A stretch of DNA of 64,000 nucleotides from Candidatus Falkowbacteria bacterium S5_I03 (GTDB lineage Bacteria > Patescibacteriota > Patescibacteriia > Patescibacteriales > UBA12465): assembly GCA_019248265.1 (NCBI GenBank), contig JAEHGX010000002.1, positions 58,648 to 122,647 of the forward strand. The letters run 5' to 3'. Positions within the stretch are counted from its first letter, which is position 1. The number at the start of each line of letters is the position of its first letter. Below, piece by piece: positions 31,589 to 39,838 of this stretch. The translations under genes and the position numbers were made by a program. Below the pieces are notes generated by a model. That model was not told where the DNA came from and searched no databases. It was given only the letters and a program-made list of their open reading frames with translations.

Positions 31589-32597
31589 ATTTAACAATCC
31601 TCCACCCATTCTCCGTCTCTTCTAAATGACCCTCTTGGATAAACCCGGCTGCTCGTTTATGTCCGCCGCCACCGAATCCTTGAGCCAATTTGGCGACGTC
31701 TATCTCGTCCGAATTAGTTCGCAGACTTCCCTTCACCCGACCGTTTTCTTCACGTAAAAATAAAGCCAGTTTTGCGCCCGACAAATAACTCATGAAAGAA
31801 GCAATATCTCCGTATACTTCAGCGACACTATCCCGCTCTTCCGGTTTTAGTAACTCGGAAAAATCTTTAGCGGTTAAAGCGGAGCAAACTAAGCCCGTTT
31901 CTTGATTAAACTTTATTTTTTCTAGAGCCCGTCCCCAAACTTTAAGAGAAACCAGGGTCCCGGTACCACGAATGCGCTCACTAATTTTATTTAGAGAGGC
32001 TCCACGAAGCAACATGTCAGAAGAAGCAGCCATTACTTCAAAAGAAGAATTAGCGTGCAAAAAATTACCGGTATCGGCCATCAGCCCGATTAAAATACAA
32101 TCGGCGATTGCTTTATTTATTTCCAGTTTATTAACTTCAAAAAAATCATAAATTATTTCCGTAGTTGAGGCTTTGGCGGGAATACGCACCTCTAAATCAG
32201 CAAAACTTTCCCGCGATTCATGATGGTCAAATTCAATAATGTAAGGAGTATTGGCGCCCGACTGATGAGTGCGCCGGTCTAAAATAGCGCGGAGCTCAGG
32301 CTCCAAGCTGGTCCGAGAAATAGCCCCGCAATCAAGAATTAAAATCACCGAAAAATCAGCCAAGCTTTTTGGCTTAGAGCGGCTAATTAAATTTTCATTG
32401 GGAATATAATTATAAACTTCATCCAATTTATTGTCGGCATAAGCTGAACTTTTTATTCTGTAGGCCTTGAGCAATTCTAACATCGCCCCGATAGAAGCCA
32501 GGGCATCTGGGTCAGGCGAAACATGCCCCACGACTAAAACAGAAGTGGCACTTTTTATTTTTTCCCAGGCTAATTTTAGTTTGGCGGTATTTTCCAT
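31587..32597 (-). CDS. DHH/DHHA1 family phosphoesterase (NrnA-like)
   Basis: A 336-residue protein of the DHH family. Metal-binding motifs are GHVSPDPDALASIGAML, LILDCGAISR, IEFDHHES (the DHH triad) and LMADTGNFLHANSS; the DHHA1 C-terminal domain has GSLRTNSDEIDVAKLAQGFGGGGHKRAAG. NrnA-like members degrade short oligoribonucleotides (nanoRNA), phosphoadenosine phosphate or cyclic dinucleotides. A perfect TATAAT (32616-32611) lies 13 bases before the ATG. It converges with the secreted orphan. Which substrate it uses is not visible, though nanoRNA clearance fits the many RNases nearby. Confidence 0.9.
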   Translation of the reverse strand: MENTAKLKLAWEKIKSATSVLVVGHVSPDPDALASIGAMLELLKAYRIKSSAYADNKLDEVYNYIPNENLISRSKPKSLADFSVILILDCGAISRTSLEPELRAILDRRTHQSGANTPYIIEFDHHESRESFADLEVRIPAKASTTEIIYDFFEVNKLEINKAIADCILIGLMADTGNFLHANSSFEVMAASSDMLLRGASLNKISERIRGTGTLVSLKVWGRALEKIKFNQETGLVCSALTAKDFSELLKPEERDSVAEVYGDIASFMSYLSGAKLALFLREENGRVKGSLRTNSDEIDVAKLAQGFGGGGHKRAAGFIQEGHLEETENGWRIVK

Positions 32598-32657
32598 AAT
32601 CTAGAATTCTATTATAAATATCAGAAAAAGTCCAGCCTCCGCTAAGCCCTAAAAACA

Positions 32658-32686
32658 ACAAAAAACCCGGCAAATGCCGGGTTAAA
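32658..32686 (-). terminator. Terminator of infB-rbfA
   Basis: The minus-strand hairpin AACCCGGCA/TGCCGGGTT is followed by T5, just after rbfA. Confidence 0.85.
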
Positions 32687-32705
32687 AACTTAATTTTACA
32701 ATATT

Positions 32706-33038
32706 TTATTCTTCGTTCGCCTTCTTAATTAACTGCTCAATTTTACTGGCCTCCCGTTCGGTAGCATCAAACTCCCAAGTAATTTTAGGAATCTTACGCA
32801 GCTTGGTGCGTTTGCGCAGAACTGCCACCAACTCGGAAGTCCCGGCCTCTAATTTACGCATGGCGGTGCCGGCAAGTTTATCTGGCAAAACCGAAAAACC
32901 AATTCTCGCTGTTTTTAAATCTGGCGAACACTGGACATAAGTAATCGTAATGAGAGAATCTTCAATTCTCACCTCACGATTAATAGCCATCGCCGCTTCT
33001 TCCAATATTAAATCATTGATTCTATCAACACTCGCCAT
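32706..33038 (-). CDS. rbfA: Ribosome-binding factor A
   Basis: A 110-residue KH-type ribosome maturation factor for the 30S subunit. It shows RINDLILEEAAMAINREV, the segment ITYVQCSPDLKTARIGFSV and the C-terminal RTKLRKIPKITWEFD, all characteristic of RbfA. It starts 1 base after infB ends, so translation is coupled, and it ends the operon before a strong terminator. The infB-rbfA order is conserved in most bacteria. Confidence 0.93.
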   Translation of the reverse strand: MASVDRINDLILEEAAMAINREVRIEDSLITITYVQCSPDLKTARIGFSVLPDKLAGTAMRKLEAGTSELVAVLRKRTKLRKIPKITWEFDATEREASKIEQLIKKANEE

Positions 33039-33039
33039 A

Positions 33040-35013
33040 TTAAATAGTTCCGGTTATTCTTTCTTCTATATAAGCTACTAAAATATCGCCCTCTTCAATG
33101 AGCGGTTTGCCTTCAAAACGTAAACCCGCTTCCTGATCTTTTTCTACTTCCTTAACGTCTTGCTTACCTGATTGCAAACGGCTAATACTGCCGGCAACAA
33201 TAAAATTATCGCCACGATAAACTTCAATTAAACAATTATTTTGTAAAACGCCGTCTAACACTTTACCTCCCACGATTTGACTGGTATTTTCAGTTCTAAA
33301 AATAGCTAACACCTTTAGGCGGCCTAAATCAACGCGATTAATTTCCGGCTTAACCAAAAGTTGCATTTCGTCTTTGACGTATTTTATTAAATCGTAAATG
33401 ATGGAGAAAACTTTAACAGTTACTTGTTTTTCTCTAACCAAATTTTCCGTGGCTGGCGACATGCGGACATTAAAGCCTAAAATTTTGGCGCCGGAATCTT
33501 CCGCGCGCTTAACGTCGCCCTCGGTAATATAGCCTAAGCCTTTAGAAATTATTTTAACTTTTACTTTTTCGCCGTTTAATTTTAATAATGATTCTTCAAT
33601 CGCTTCCGCCGAACCCAAGAAGTCAGTTTTAATAATTACATTTACTTTTGGACATTTGTCTTCAACATTATCATCCGAAACGGTTGGGGCGATTTCGTTA
33701 TGGCCGGAAGCAGTTTTAATTTTTTTAACTTTTACTTTTTCACCCAGACCGACATTTAAAATATCGCCAACTGCCGGAGAAATTTTTAAGCCTAAAATTT
33801 TCGCGGGAGTAGAAGGGCCGACTTCGGTCACGTCTTCACCTTTATAATTTTTTAAAGCCTTAACTTTACCGTAAATAACTTCATTGAAACAAAGCTGATC
33901 ACCGACGTGCAGAGTACCGTTCTGAACTAAGATTGTCGCTAGCGGTCCGGCAGCCTTATCAACGTTAGATTCAACCACGGTTCCAGCGGCATCAGCGTTG
34001 GGGTTAGCCTTTAAATTAGAAGACTCGGTCGCGGCCACCAGCAAAACCATATCCAAAAGTTCTTCAATGCCAGTTCCCTCTTTCGCCGAAATCGGCGTAC
34101 AAATAATTTTTCCGCCCCAATCTTCAGGCGTAATATTTAATTGTGTAGCTAACTCCTGTTTAGTTTTATTAATATCAGCTGTCGGCTTATCAATTTTATT
34201 AATAGCAACGATATAAGGAATCTTAGCGGCTTCAATAATTCTAAAAGCCTCGGTCGTTTGTGGCTTAACCCCATCATCGGCGGCCACCACTAAAATTGCA
34301 ATATCGGCCACTTTGGCGCCGCGGCTACGCATAGCAGTAAATGCTTCGTGTCCCGGAGTATCAATAAAAGTAATCATCTGGCCTTTGCGGTTGATTTGAT
34401 AGGCGCCAATATGCTGAGTAATGCCTCCGGCTTCACCGGCAACCACATCAGTTTGGCGGATAGAATCTAATAATTTAGTTTTTCCGTGATCAACATGGCC
34501 CATAACGACAATAACCGGCGGTCTTTCTTGTAAATCCTCGACTTCTTCCTTAGCTAAAATAGCTTCTAATTTTTTGTCCTCTTTATCATCATCCTCTACC
34601 TTTGATTCGGCTAGTTGAACGTCTAAATTCAAATTTTCACCAATAATCATCGCGGTATCAAAATCAATTTTTTCGTTAATTGAGGTGAAAACGCCGTTTT
34701 TCATCAGTTCCGTCAAAACGCGGTTAATCGGAATACCGGCTAATTCTGCATAATTGCGAACCGCTAAAACCCGAGGCACAAAAATAGTTTTTCTTTCTTT
34801 CGGTAAAACTTCATCCTGTTTTTTAATAGCCGCTGCCATTTTCTTTTGCTCCCATTCGCGGCGTAAAAAAGGCCAATCTTTCATTATTTTCTTGGCCGTG
34901 TTGTTATCAACCTTAATTGCCTTCTGACCAATGGCAAAACCGAGTTCCGGCAACATGTCGCGCAACTCTTGGGGGCTGATTCTTAAAATTCTCGCTAACT
35001 CGGTAATATTCAT
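33040..35013 (-). CDS. infB: Translation initiation factor IF-2
   Basis: A 657-residue translational GTPase that delivers initiator tRNA to the 30S subunit. G-domain motifs are [36 protein letters not shown] and the SAKEG box. An N-terminal IF2_N-like part ([20 protein letters not shown]) and domains II-IV follow the usual order, with [20 protein letters not shown] in domain III. It lacks the long N-terminal extension of enteric IF-2. It has a good promoter 47-75 bases upstream and is followed by rbfA. The initiator tRNA it needs is at 23.6 kb. Confidence 0.97.
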   Translation of the reverse strand: MNITELARILRISPQELRDMLPELGFAIGQKAIKVDNNTAKKIMKDWPFLRREWEQKKMAAAIKKQDEVLPKERKTIFVPRVLAVRNYAELAGIPINRVLTELMKNGVFTSINEKIDFDTAMIIGENLNLDVQLAESKVEDDDKEDKKLEAILAKEEVEDLQERPPVIVVMGHVDHGKTKLLDSIRQTDVVAGEAGGITQHIGAYQINRKGQMITFIDTPGHEAFTAMRSRGAKVADIAILVVAADDGVKPQTTEAFRIIEAAKIPYIVAINKIDKPTADINKTKQELATQLNITPEDWGGKIICTPISAKEGTGIEELLDMVLLVAATESSNLKANPNADAAGTVVESNVDKAAGPLATILVQNGTLHVGDQLCFNEVIYGKVKALKNYKGEDVTEVGPSTPAKILGLKISPAVGDILNVGLGEKVKVKKIKTASGHNEIAPTVSDDNVEDKCPKVNVIIKTDFLGSAEAIEESLLKLNGEKVKVKIISKGLGYITEGDVKRAEDSGAKILGFNVRMSPATENLVREKQVTVKVFSIIYDLIKYVKDEMQLLVKPEINRVDLGRLKVLAIFRTENTSQIVGGKVLDGVLQNNCLIEVYRGDNFIVAGSISRLQSGKQDVKEVEKDQEAGLRFEGKPLIEEGDILVAYIEERITGTI

Positions 35014-35059
35014 GTGATAAAGTCAAAAAATTTATAAAATAAAGGCTATCTGTGTTTAA

Positions 35060-35088
35060 ATATTACTTTAATTTTCGCTTTAAGTCAA
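35060..35088 (-). promoter_or_regulatory. Promoter of infB-rbfA
   Basis: On the minus strand TTGACT (35088-35083) and TAATAT (35065-35060) are 17 bases apart. Confidence 0.75.
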
Positions 35089-35112
35089 CCGAGCCCGGGG
35101 CTCTTTCTCAGC

Positions 35113-35141
35113 TTTACAAAGCCTGAAAGACGTGCTAAAGT
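35113..35141 (+). promoter_or_regulatory. Candidate promoter of rny
   Basis: TTTACA and TGC-TAAAGT (extended -10) are separated by 17 bases. It would give rny a leader of about 245 bases. No ORF is seen in that leader (35149-35395), only short hairpins such as CGCTTC/GAAGCG near 35310. Confidence 0.45.
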
Positions 35142-35395
35142 AAGCTTAGATAAATTAATAATCCTGTTTTTTAGAACCACTGAGGAAAGAAAAGACGAAA
35201 AACACCGTAGACAAATTATTTTCGAAGATTAAAAGTTATGCCTCTTACTTGTATTTCGCTGAAATTAGCAAAAAACTTAAAAAAATTTAGCCACATCTTC
35301 TAAAATAGCGCTTCTTGAAGCGTTTATTGTCGCATTGAAAAACTTAATATTTGTCTTGTTTGCCGCCTCAGCTTTCTAGAATACAGCCAAATCAT

Positions 35396-36919
35396 ATGGA
35401 ATTTTTAAATTATGCCCTGTATCTCGTTTTGGCTGTCGGCGGTTTTTTTATTGGTTATATCTTCTTCAAAAAGTCGGCTGATGCTAAAATCAGCAGCGCC
35501 GGCGAGAAGGCCGATAAGATTGTCAACGAAGCTAAAATGAAAGAAAAAGAGCTACTCCTCAAAGCTCAAGACAAAGCTCTAAAAATTATTGAGGAATCCA
35601 AACAAGAAGAAAGCCGCCGACGCAATGAAATCAACCAATTGCAAAAAAGGCTAGAACAAAGAGAAAATTCTTTTTCCCAAAAACTTCTAGATTTACAAGA
35701 AAAACAACAGAAGTTGTATGACAAGGTAAATGAAGTCCAGGAGATTAAGGAAAAAATCAAAGGCATCCAGGAACAGCAATCAGCCAAGTTGGAAGAAATT
35801 TCCGGCATGAAGCGTGAAGAAGCTAAAGATATCTTATTAAAAGCCGAGGAAGAAAAGTGTGCCGAAGACTTAATGGTCAGAATAAATAAGCTAGAACAAG
35901 ATAACCAGGATAAAATTGATGACAAGGCTAAAGATATGTTAGCTTTAGCGATGCAGAGAATGGTCTCTTCTTATACTGTTGAATTAACTACCACCACTAT
36001 TGATTTGCCGAATGATGAAATGAAGGGCCGCATTATCGGTCGCGAAGGCCGCAATATTAAAGCGATAGAAGGAATGACCGGCGTAGAAATTATTGTTGAT
36101 GATACCCCGAATGCCATTACTGTTTCCGGCTTCTCGCTTATCCGCCGCCATATTGCCAAGAAAACCTTAGACTATTTAATAAAGGATGGTCGCATTCACC
36201 CGACTAAAATTGAAGAGGCAGTTGAAAACGCTAAGAAAGATATCGCAATTGATATCAAAAAGGCGGGAGAAGAAGCAATGTATGAAGTCGGGATTACCGG
36301 TTTTGATCCAAAATTGGTATCTATCTTAGGACGCTTAAAATACCGTACCAGCTATGGCCAAAATGCTTTGCGCCATTCTATTGAAGTTGCCCACTTAGCG
36401 GCTATGTTAGCTGAAGAATTGGGCGCTGATGTCACTTTAGCCAAGAAAGGTGGTTTGCTCCATGATATCGGCAAAGCCGTCGACCATGAGGTTCAAGGCA
36501 ACCATACCGAAATTGGCCGCGATATCGCCAAGAAATTTAACTTGCCACCGGAAATAATCGCTCCGATTGAAACTCACCACGAAGATCACCCGGCTACTTT
36601 AATCTCCGTGATTGTAAAAGTCGCTGATGCTATTTCTTCCGCTCGTCCCGGTGCCAGAAGCGATAGTTTTGAAAACTATCTACAACGCTTAGAGGAGCTG
36701 GAAAAGATTGCCTTAACCTTTGAAGGCGTTGAAAAAGTCTTTGCTATCCAGGCCGGACGCGAAGTTAGGGTTTTTGTACAACCGGAAGCGGTAAATGACC
36801 TTAAAGCCCATAATTTAGCTAGGGATATTGCAAAAAAGATAGAAAATGAGTTAAAATACCCAGGGGAGATAAAAGTGAACGTTATTCGCGAAATGAGGGT
36901 CACAGAATACGCTAGATAA
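35396..36919 (+). CDS. rny: Ribonuclease Y
   Basis: A 507-residue membrane-anchored endoribonuclease that starts mRNA decay. It has an N-terminal membrane helix (LYLVLAVGGFFIGYIFF), a long coiled coil (about residues 30-190), a KH domain (GRIIGREGRNIKAIEGMTG) and an HD domain with GLLHDIGKAVDHEVQGNH. I chose the ATG at 35396 (MEFLNYALYLV). A start further up at 35351 would use TTG and adds residues of no family character. A long leader precedes it, as for other self-regulated RNases. Confidence 0.95.
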   Translation: MEFLNYALYLVLAVGGFFIGYIFFKKSADAKISSAGEKADKIVNEAKMKEKELLLKAQDKALKIIEESKQEESRRRNEINQLQKRLEQRENSFSQKLLDLQEKQQKLYDKVNEVQEIKEKIKGIQEQQSAKLEEISGMKREEAKDILLKAEEEKCAEDLMVRINKLEQDNQDKIDDKAKDMLALAMQRMVSSYTVELTTTTIDLPNDEMKGRIIGREGRNIKAIEGMTGVEIIVDDTPNAITVSGFSLIRRHIAKKTLDYLIKDGRIHPTKIEEAVENAKKDIAIDIKKAGEEAMYEVGITGFDPKLVSILGRLKYRTSYGQNALRHSIEVAHLAAMLAEELGADVTLAKKGGLLHDIGKAVDHEVQGNHTEIGRDIAKKFNLPPEIIAPIETHHEDHPATLISVIVKVADAISSARPGARSDSFENYLQRLEELEKIALTFEGVEKVFAIQAGREVRVFVQPEAVNDLKAHNLARDIAKKIENELKYPGEIKVNVIREMRVTEYAR

Positions 36920-36938
36920 GCGCCCGAGTTCCCATAAC

Positions 36939-36967
36939 TTGCTTAATCGAACATAAAAAGCTAATAT
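36939..36967 (+). promoter_or_regulatory. Promoter of the HU gene
   Basis: TTGCTT and TAATAT are 17 bases apart, and the -10 ends 9 bases before the ATG, so the leader is at most a few bases. Confidence 0.65.
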
Positions 36968-36976
36968 CATAATTAT

Positions 36977-37264
36977 ATGAACAAAGCACAACTCATCGAC
37001 AAAATCTATCATGATGTCGAAGGCTTGAACAAAAAACAAGCCGAAAAAATGATTGATGTCTTTACCGACGCCGTCATTGAAGAGTTAAAAAATGACCGCG
37101 AGGTCACGATTGCTGGCTTTGGAACTTTTTTGGCTCGCGTGCGCTATGCTCGCGGCGGCGTAAATCCGCAAAAGCCAAACGAGAGGATAACCATCCCAGA
37201 GGTGAAGGTCGCCAAATTTAAGACTGGTTATCACTTAAAGCAGGCTCTTAAAGGCAAGAGATAA
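36977..37264 (+). CDS. hup: HU family DNA-binding protein
   Basis: A 95-residue nucleoid protein that bends DNA as a dimer. It shows MNKAQLIDKIYHDVEGLNKKQAEKMI at the start, VTIAGFGTFLARVRYARGG in the core and NPQKPNERITIPEVKVAKFKTG with the Pro that intercalates in DNA. It has a near-leaderless promoter. An imperfect hairpin (about 37267-37318) follows before the tRNAs. HU is preferred over IHF because only one such gene is in view and it carries the generic HU signature. Confidence 0.95.
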   Translation: MNKAQLIDKIYHDVEGLNKKQAEKMIDVFTDAVIEELKNDREVTIAGFGTFLARVRYARGGVNPQKPNERITIPEVKVAKFKTGYHLKQALKGKR

Positions 37265-37266
37265 AA

Positions 37267-37318
37267 AGACGCCGCCCGAAACTGTAACTCGCTGCCGTCA
37301 GCGGCTGAGGGCGTGTTT
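37267..37318 (+). terminator. Probable terminator after HU
   Basis: GACGCC/GGCGTG enclose an inner GCTG/CAGC hairpin and are followed by a T-rich stretch. It is longer and less regular than the other terminators here. Confidence 0.4.
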
Positions 37319-37322
37319 GTTT

Positions 37323-37396
37323 GCGCTCGTAGCTCAACTGGATAGAGTACTTGGCTTCGGACCAAGGGGTTGCAGGTTCAAATCCTGCCGGGCGCA
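37323..37396 (+). tRNA. tRNA-Arg (TCG)
   Basis: Acceptor GCGCTCG/CGGGCGC, anticodon stem CTTGG/CCAAG with loop CTTCGGA (anticodon TCG) and T-loop TTCAAAT. CCA is not encoded. Confidence 0.94.
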
Positions 37397-37419
37397 CATC
37401 ATCGCTAAAAGGATGAATA

Positions 37420-37445
37420 AACTTTATCAGAATTCTGATAAAGTT
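37420..37445. repeat. Perfect 26-bp palindrome between tRNA-Arg and tRNA-Met
   Basis: The half-site AACTTTATCAGAA is followed directly by its exact reverse complement. It can form a 13-bp cruciform or RNA hairpin and sits in a 52-base tRNA spacer. No T run follows. Confidence 0.8.
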
Positions 37446-37448
37446 AGA

Positions 37449-37522
37449 GGCTGGGTAGCTCAGCTGGTTAGAGCGTAGCACTCATAACGCTAAGGTCGCG
37501 GGTTCGATCCCCGCCCCCGCCA
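37449..37522 (+). tRNA. tRNA with CAT anticodon (elongator Met or Ile2)
   Basis: Anticodon loop CTCATAA, T-loop TTCGATC. The acceptor GGCTGGG/CCCCGCC has a T4-C69 mismatch, and the anticodon stem TAGCA/CGCTA has an A31-C39 mismatch. It lacks the initiator features (position 1 pairs with 72). Elongator Met is more likely, but a lysidine-modified Ile2 tRNA cannot be excluded by eye. Confidence 0.85.
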
Positions 37523-37582
37523 CTTGTATTTGACAATATTTGGTTAATGATTAAAATATAAATATAGTTTACTGCTATGTAT

Positions 37583-37655
37583 GCGCTGTTAGCTCAGTTG
37601 GTAGAGCAGTTGCCTCTTAAGCAAACGGTCGCTGGTTCGAATCCAGCACGGCGCA
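37583..37655 (+). tRNA. tRNA-Lys (CTT)
   Basis: Acceptor GCGCTGT/ACGGCGC, anticodon loop CTCTTAA (anticodon CTT) on a GTTGC/GCAAA stem whose outer pair is mismatched, T-loop TTCGAAT. It resembles bacterial lysine tRNAs throughout. CCA is not encoded. Confidence 0.92.
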
Positions 37656-37659
37656 CAGT

Positions 37660-37685
37660 TAAAAACAGGTTTTCCCTGTTTTAAT
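37660..37685 (+). terminator. Terminator after tRNA-Lys
   Basis: AAAACAGG/CCTGTTTT hairpin with a short loop, followed by AATTTGTTT; it ends 8 bases before adk. Confidence 0.6.
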
Positions 37686-37693
37686 TTGTTTCT

Positions 37694-38269
37694 ATGACTA
37701 ACCTTATTTTTTTCGGAACTCCGGGAGCCGGCAAAGGCACCCAAGCCGAATTAATATCCCAGAAGTATAATTTAACCCACTTATCTAGCGGGCATATTTT
37801 GCGTCAAGAAATGACTAGCGGCGAATTAGGAGCCGAAATAAAATCTTACGTTGATAAAGGCGTGCTCGTTCCTAACGAACTAGTAATCGCGATGATGGAA
37901 AAGGCGGCTAAAGCTAGTTGGATGAACAATCAGGGTGTAATCTTTGACGGCTACCCGCGCAATTTAGAGCAAGCAGAATCTTTAGAAAATTTTTTTAAGA
38001 CCAATAATTTAGAGTTAACAGCGGTGCTTAATTTAGAGATTAGCGAAGAAGAAGCAAAAAAAAGAATCCTTCTGCGCGGACAGAATTCCGGACGTTCCGA
38101 TGATAACCCAGAAACTGTTTCCGAACGCTTTAAAACTTATCACGAACAAACCAAACCTTTAATCGATTATTACACCGCAAGCGAAAAAATAAAAACGATA
38201 GATGGCGCGCCCGATATTGAAACGGTATTCAAAAATATTTCTCAAATTATAGACCAATTTCCAAAATAA
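37694..38269 (+). CDS. adk: Adenylate kinase (short-lid type)
   Basis: A 191-residue kinase that balances AMP, ADP and ATP. It shows the P-loop FFGTPGAGKGTQAELI, HLSSGHILRQEM (the usual TGD reads SGH), the AMP-site GYPRNLEQAESL and RILLRGQNSGRSDDNPETV. The short length and the missing zinc-finger lid identify the short form. It follows the tRNA-Lys terminator closely, with no obvious separate promoter in the 8-base gap. It converges with recA across a shared terminator. Confidence 0.94.
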   Translation: MTNLIFFGTPGAGKGTQAELISQKYNLTHLSSGHILRQEMTSGELGAEIKSYVDKGVLVPNELVIAMMEKAAKASWMNNQGVIFDGYPRNLEQAESLENFFKTNNLELTAVLNLEISEEEAKKRILLRGQNSGRSDDNPETVSERFKTYHEQTKPLIDYYTASEKIKTIDGAPDIETVFKNISQIIDQFPK

Positions 38270-38300
38270 AAAAGAGCATTCGTCAGAATGCTCTTTTTTT
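38268..38300. terminator. Bidirectional terminator between adk and recA
   Basis: GAGCATT/AATGCTC hairpin with A6 before and T7 after, between the convergent genes. Confidence 0.9.
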
Positions 38301-38316
38301 ATAAATATCGAGGAAT

Positions 38317-39384
38317 TTATTTTTTCTTATCTTCCTTAGCTTCTTCGACTTCTTTACTTTTAATTTCGGCGATAATCGCTTTACGAATCTCCGCTAAAAG
38401 TTTCTTATCATCTTTAATCATTTTCTTAGCAGTTTCGCGGCCGGTGCCGAGCTTAACCTCTCCAAAAGAATAAGAGTTGCCATTTTTCTTGATAACTTCA
38501 TATTCTACCCCCAAATCAACTAAATCACCGGAAACAGAGATGCCCTCATTATACATAATATCGAATTCACAAGTCTTAAACGGAGCGGCAACCTTATTCT
38601 TAACAATTTTTACCTTTACGCGATTGCCGATAATTTTCTCGCCTTGTTTTATTTGAGCAGCCCGTCTAACTTCCACGCGCACAGAACAATAAAACTTCAA
38701 AGCATTGCCGCCGGTAGTTGTTTCCGGATTACCGAAGAAAACGCCAATTTTATTTCTAATCTGATTAATAAAAATAACAACTGTCTTGGTCTTAGCAATC
38801 GCCGCCGTCAATTTTCTCAGCGCCTGACTCATTAAACGCGCTTGTAAACCCATATGTTGGTCGCCCATGTCGCCTTCAATTTCTTTCTGTGGAACCAGAG
38901 CGGCGACGCTATCAACTACAATCACATCTACAGCATTGGAGCGTACCAGAGTTTCCACAATTTCTAGAGCTTGTTCCCCGCTATCCGGTTGGGACAATAA
39001 CATCTCCTTAATATTAACGCCGATTTTCGCTGCGTAATCAGGATCAAGCGCATGTTCAGCGTCAACGAAAGCGGCAATGCCGCCAGTTTTTTGCACTTCG
39101 GCAACAATATGCTGCGCCAAAGTTGTTTTACCGCTGGATTCCGGACCAAAAATCTCAATAATGCGTCCGCGCGGCACGCCGCCGATACCAAAAGCAATAT
39201 CTAAAGATAAGCACCCGGTAGAAATCGCATCAACATTCGTCTTACGGGCATCGCCGAATTTCATAATCGCTCCTTCACCAAATTTGCTTCTGATTTGCTG
39301 GATAGCACTTTCGGCGGCCTCGAATCTTTTGTCGTGACCCTCGGCGCTTTCTTCAATTGTTTTTTTGACTCTTTCTTTAGCCAT
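38317..39384 (-). CDS. recA: RecA recombinase
   Basis: A 355-residue strand-exchange ATPase. Motifs are the Walker [33 protein letters not shown], Walker [16 protein letters not shown], loop L2 region [22 protein letters not shown] and the acidic/lysine-rich C-terminal tail ending EEAKEDKKK. An extended -10 box (TGT-TATAAT, 39440-39432) lies about 48 bases upstream. I see no obvious LexA-type operator at the promoter. It forms a repair set with ruvC, polA and the EndoQ-like gene. Confidence 0.97.
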   Translation of the reverse strand: MAKERVKKTIEESAEGHDKRFEAAESAIQQIRSKFGEGAIMKFGDARKTNVDAISTGCLSLDIAFGIGGVPRGRIIEIFGPESSGKTTLAQHIVAEVQKTGGIAAFVDAEHALDPDYAAKIGVNIKEMLLSQPDSGEQALEIVETLVRSNAVDVIVVDSVAALVPQKEIEGDMGDQHMGLQARLMSQALRKLTAAIAKTKTVVIFINQIRNKIGVFFGNPETTTGGNALKFYCSVRVEVRRAAQIKQGEKIIGNRVKVKIVKNKVAAPFKTCEFDIMYNEGISVSGDLVDLGVEYEVIKKNGNSYSFGEVKLGTGRETAKKMIKDDKKLLAEIRKAIIAEIKSKEVEEAKEDKKK

Positions 39385-39431
39385 AAAGTTATATACTAGT
39401 TTATTAATTATGATTTGCCGCTTATTTGTTA

Positions 39432-39440
39432 ATTATAACA
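39432..39440 (-). promoter_or_regulatory. Extended -10 promoter of recA
   Basis: TGT-TATAAT on the minus strand, with no strong -35 and no palindromic SOS box nearby. Confidence 0.6.
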
Positions 39441-39476
39441 CCCGGCGGCTAAGGTGCTTATAAAAAATAAATTAAC

Positions 39477-39830
39477 TCATTTTAAAATAATTACTTTCTG
39501 GAAAATTACCCGTTCGGAACTTTGTAAAGTCAACTGCCAACCAGCGTCGGTCTTGGTAAAATTAATAAAACTTCCTAGTCGATTCAAAAATTTATTAGTA
39601 GTTGTAGCCATTTCATCCTCCGTGCTTACTTCGGGCGTACTGGTCGGTGTTTTTTCCCAAAGTTTTTCTATTTTATTAGCAGTGTTTTTCACAACTTGAT
39701 AAACCGCATTACCCTTAACCCCCGCCGCTTGATCTTCTTGCCCGCTATATTCTACAGTCGCCAGAATGGCCAAGACAATAAAGGCGACGACGACCACGAT
39801 TGAATAAAATGTAGAAAATGGTTTAATCAT
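39477..39830 (-). CDS. Small membrane-anchored or secreted orphan protein
   Basis: A 117-residue protein with one N-terminal hydrophobic helix (YSIVVVVAFIVLAILATV, residues about 9-26). An outside domain follows, with a threonine/proline-rich linker (KTPTSTPEVSTEDEMATTT) and a short C-terminal beta-type region. No family is recognised. It lies 8 bases after the EndoQ-like gene and is probably the last gene of that operon. Confidence 0.6.
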   Translation of the reverse strand: MIKPFSTFYSIVVVVAFIVLAILATVEYSGQEDQAAGVKGNAVYQVVKNTANKIEKLWEKTPTSTPEVSTEDEMATTTNKFLNRLGSFINFTKTDAGWQLTLQSSERVIFQKVIILK

Positions 39831-39838
39831 ATTTTTAT

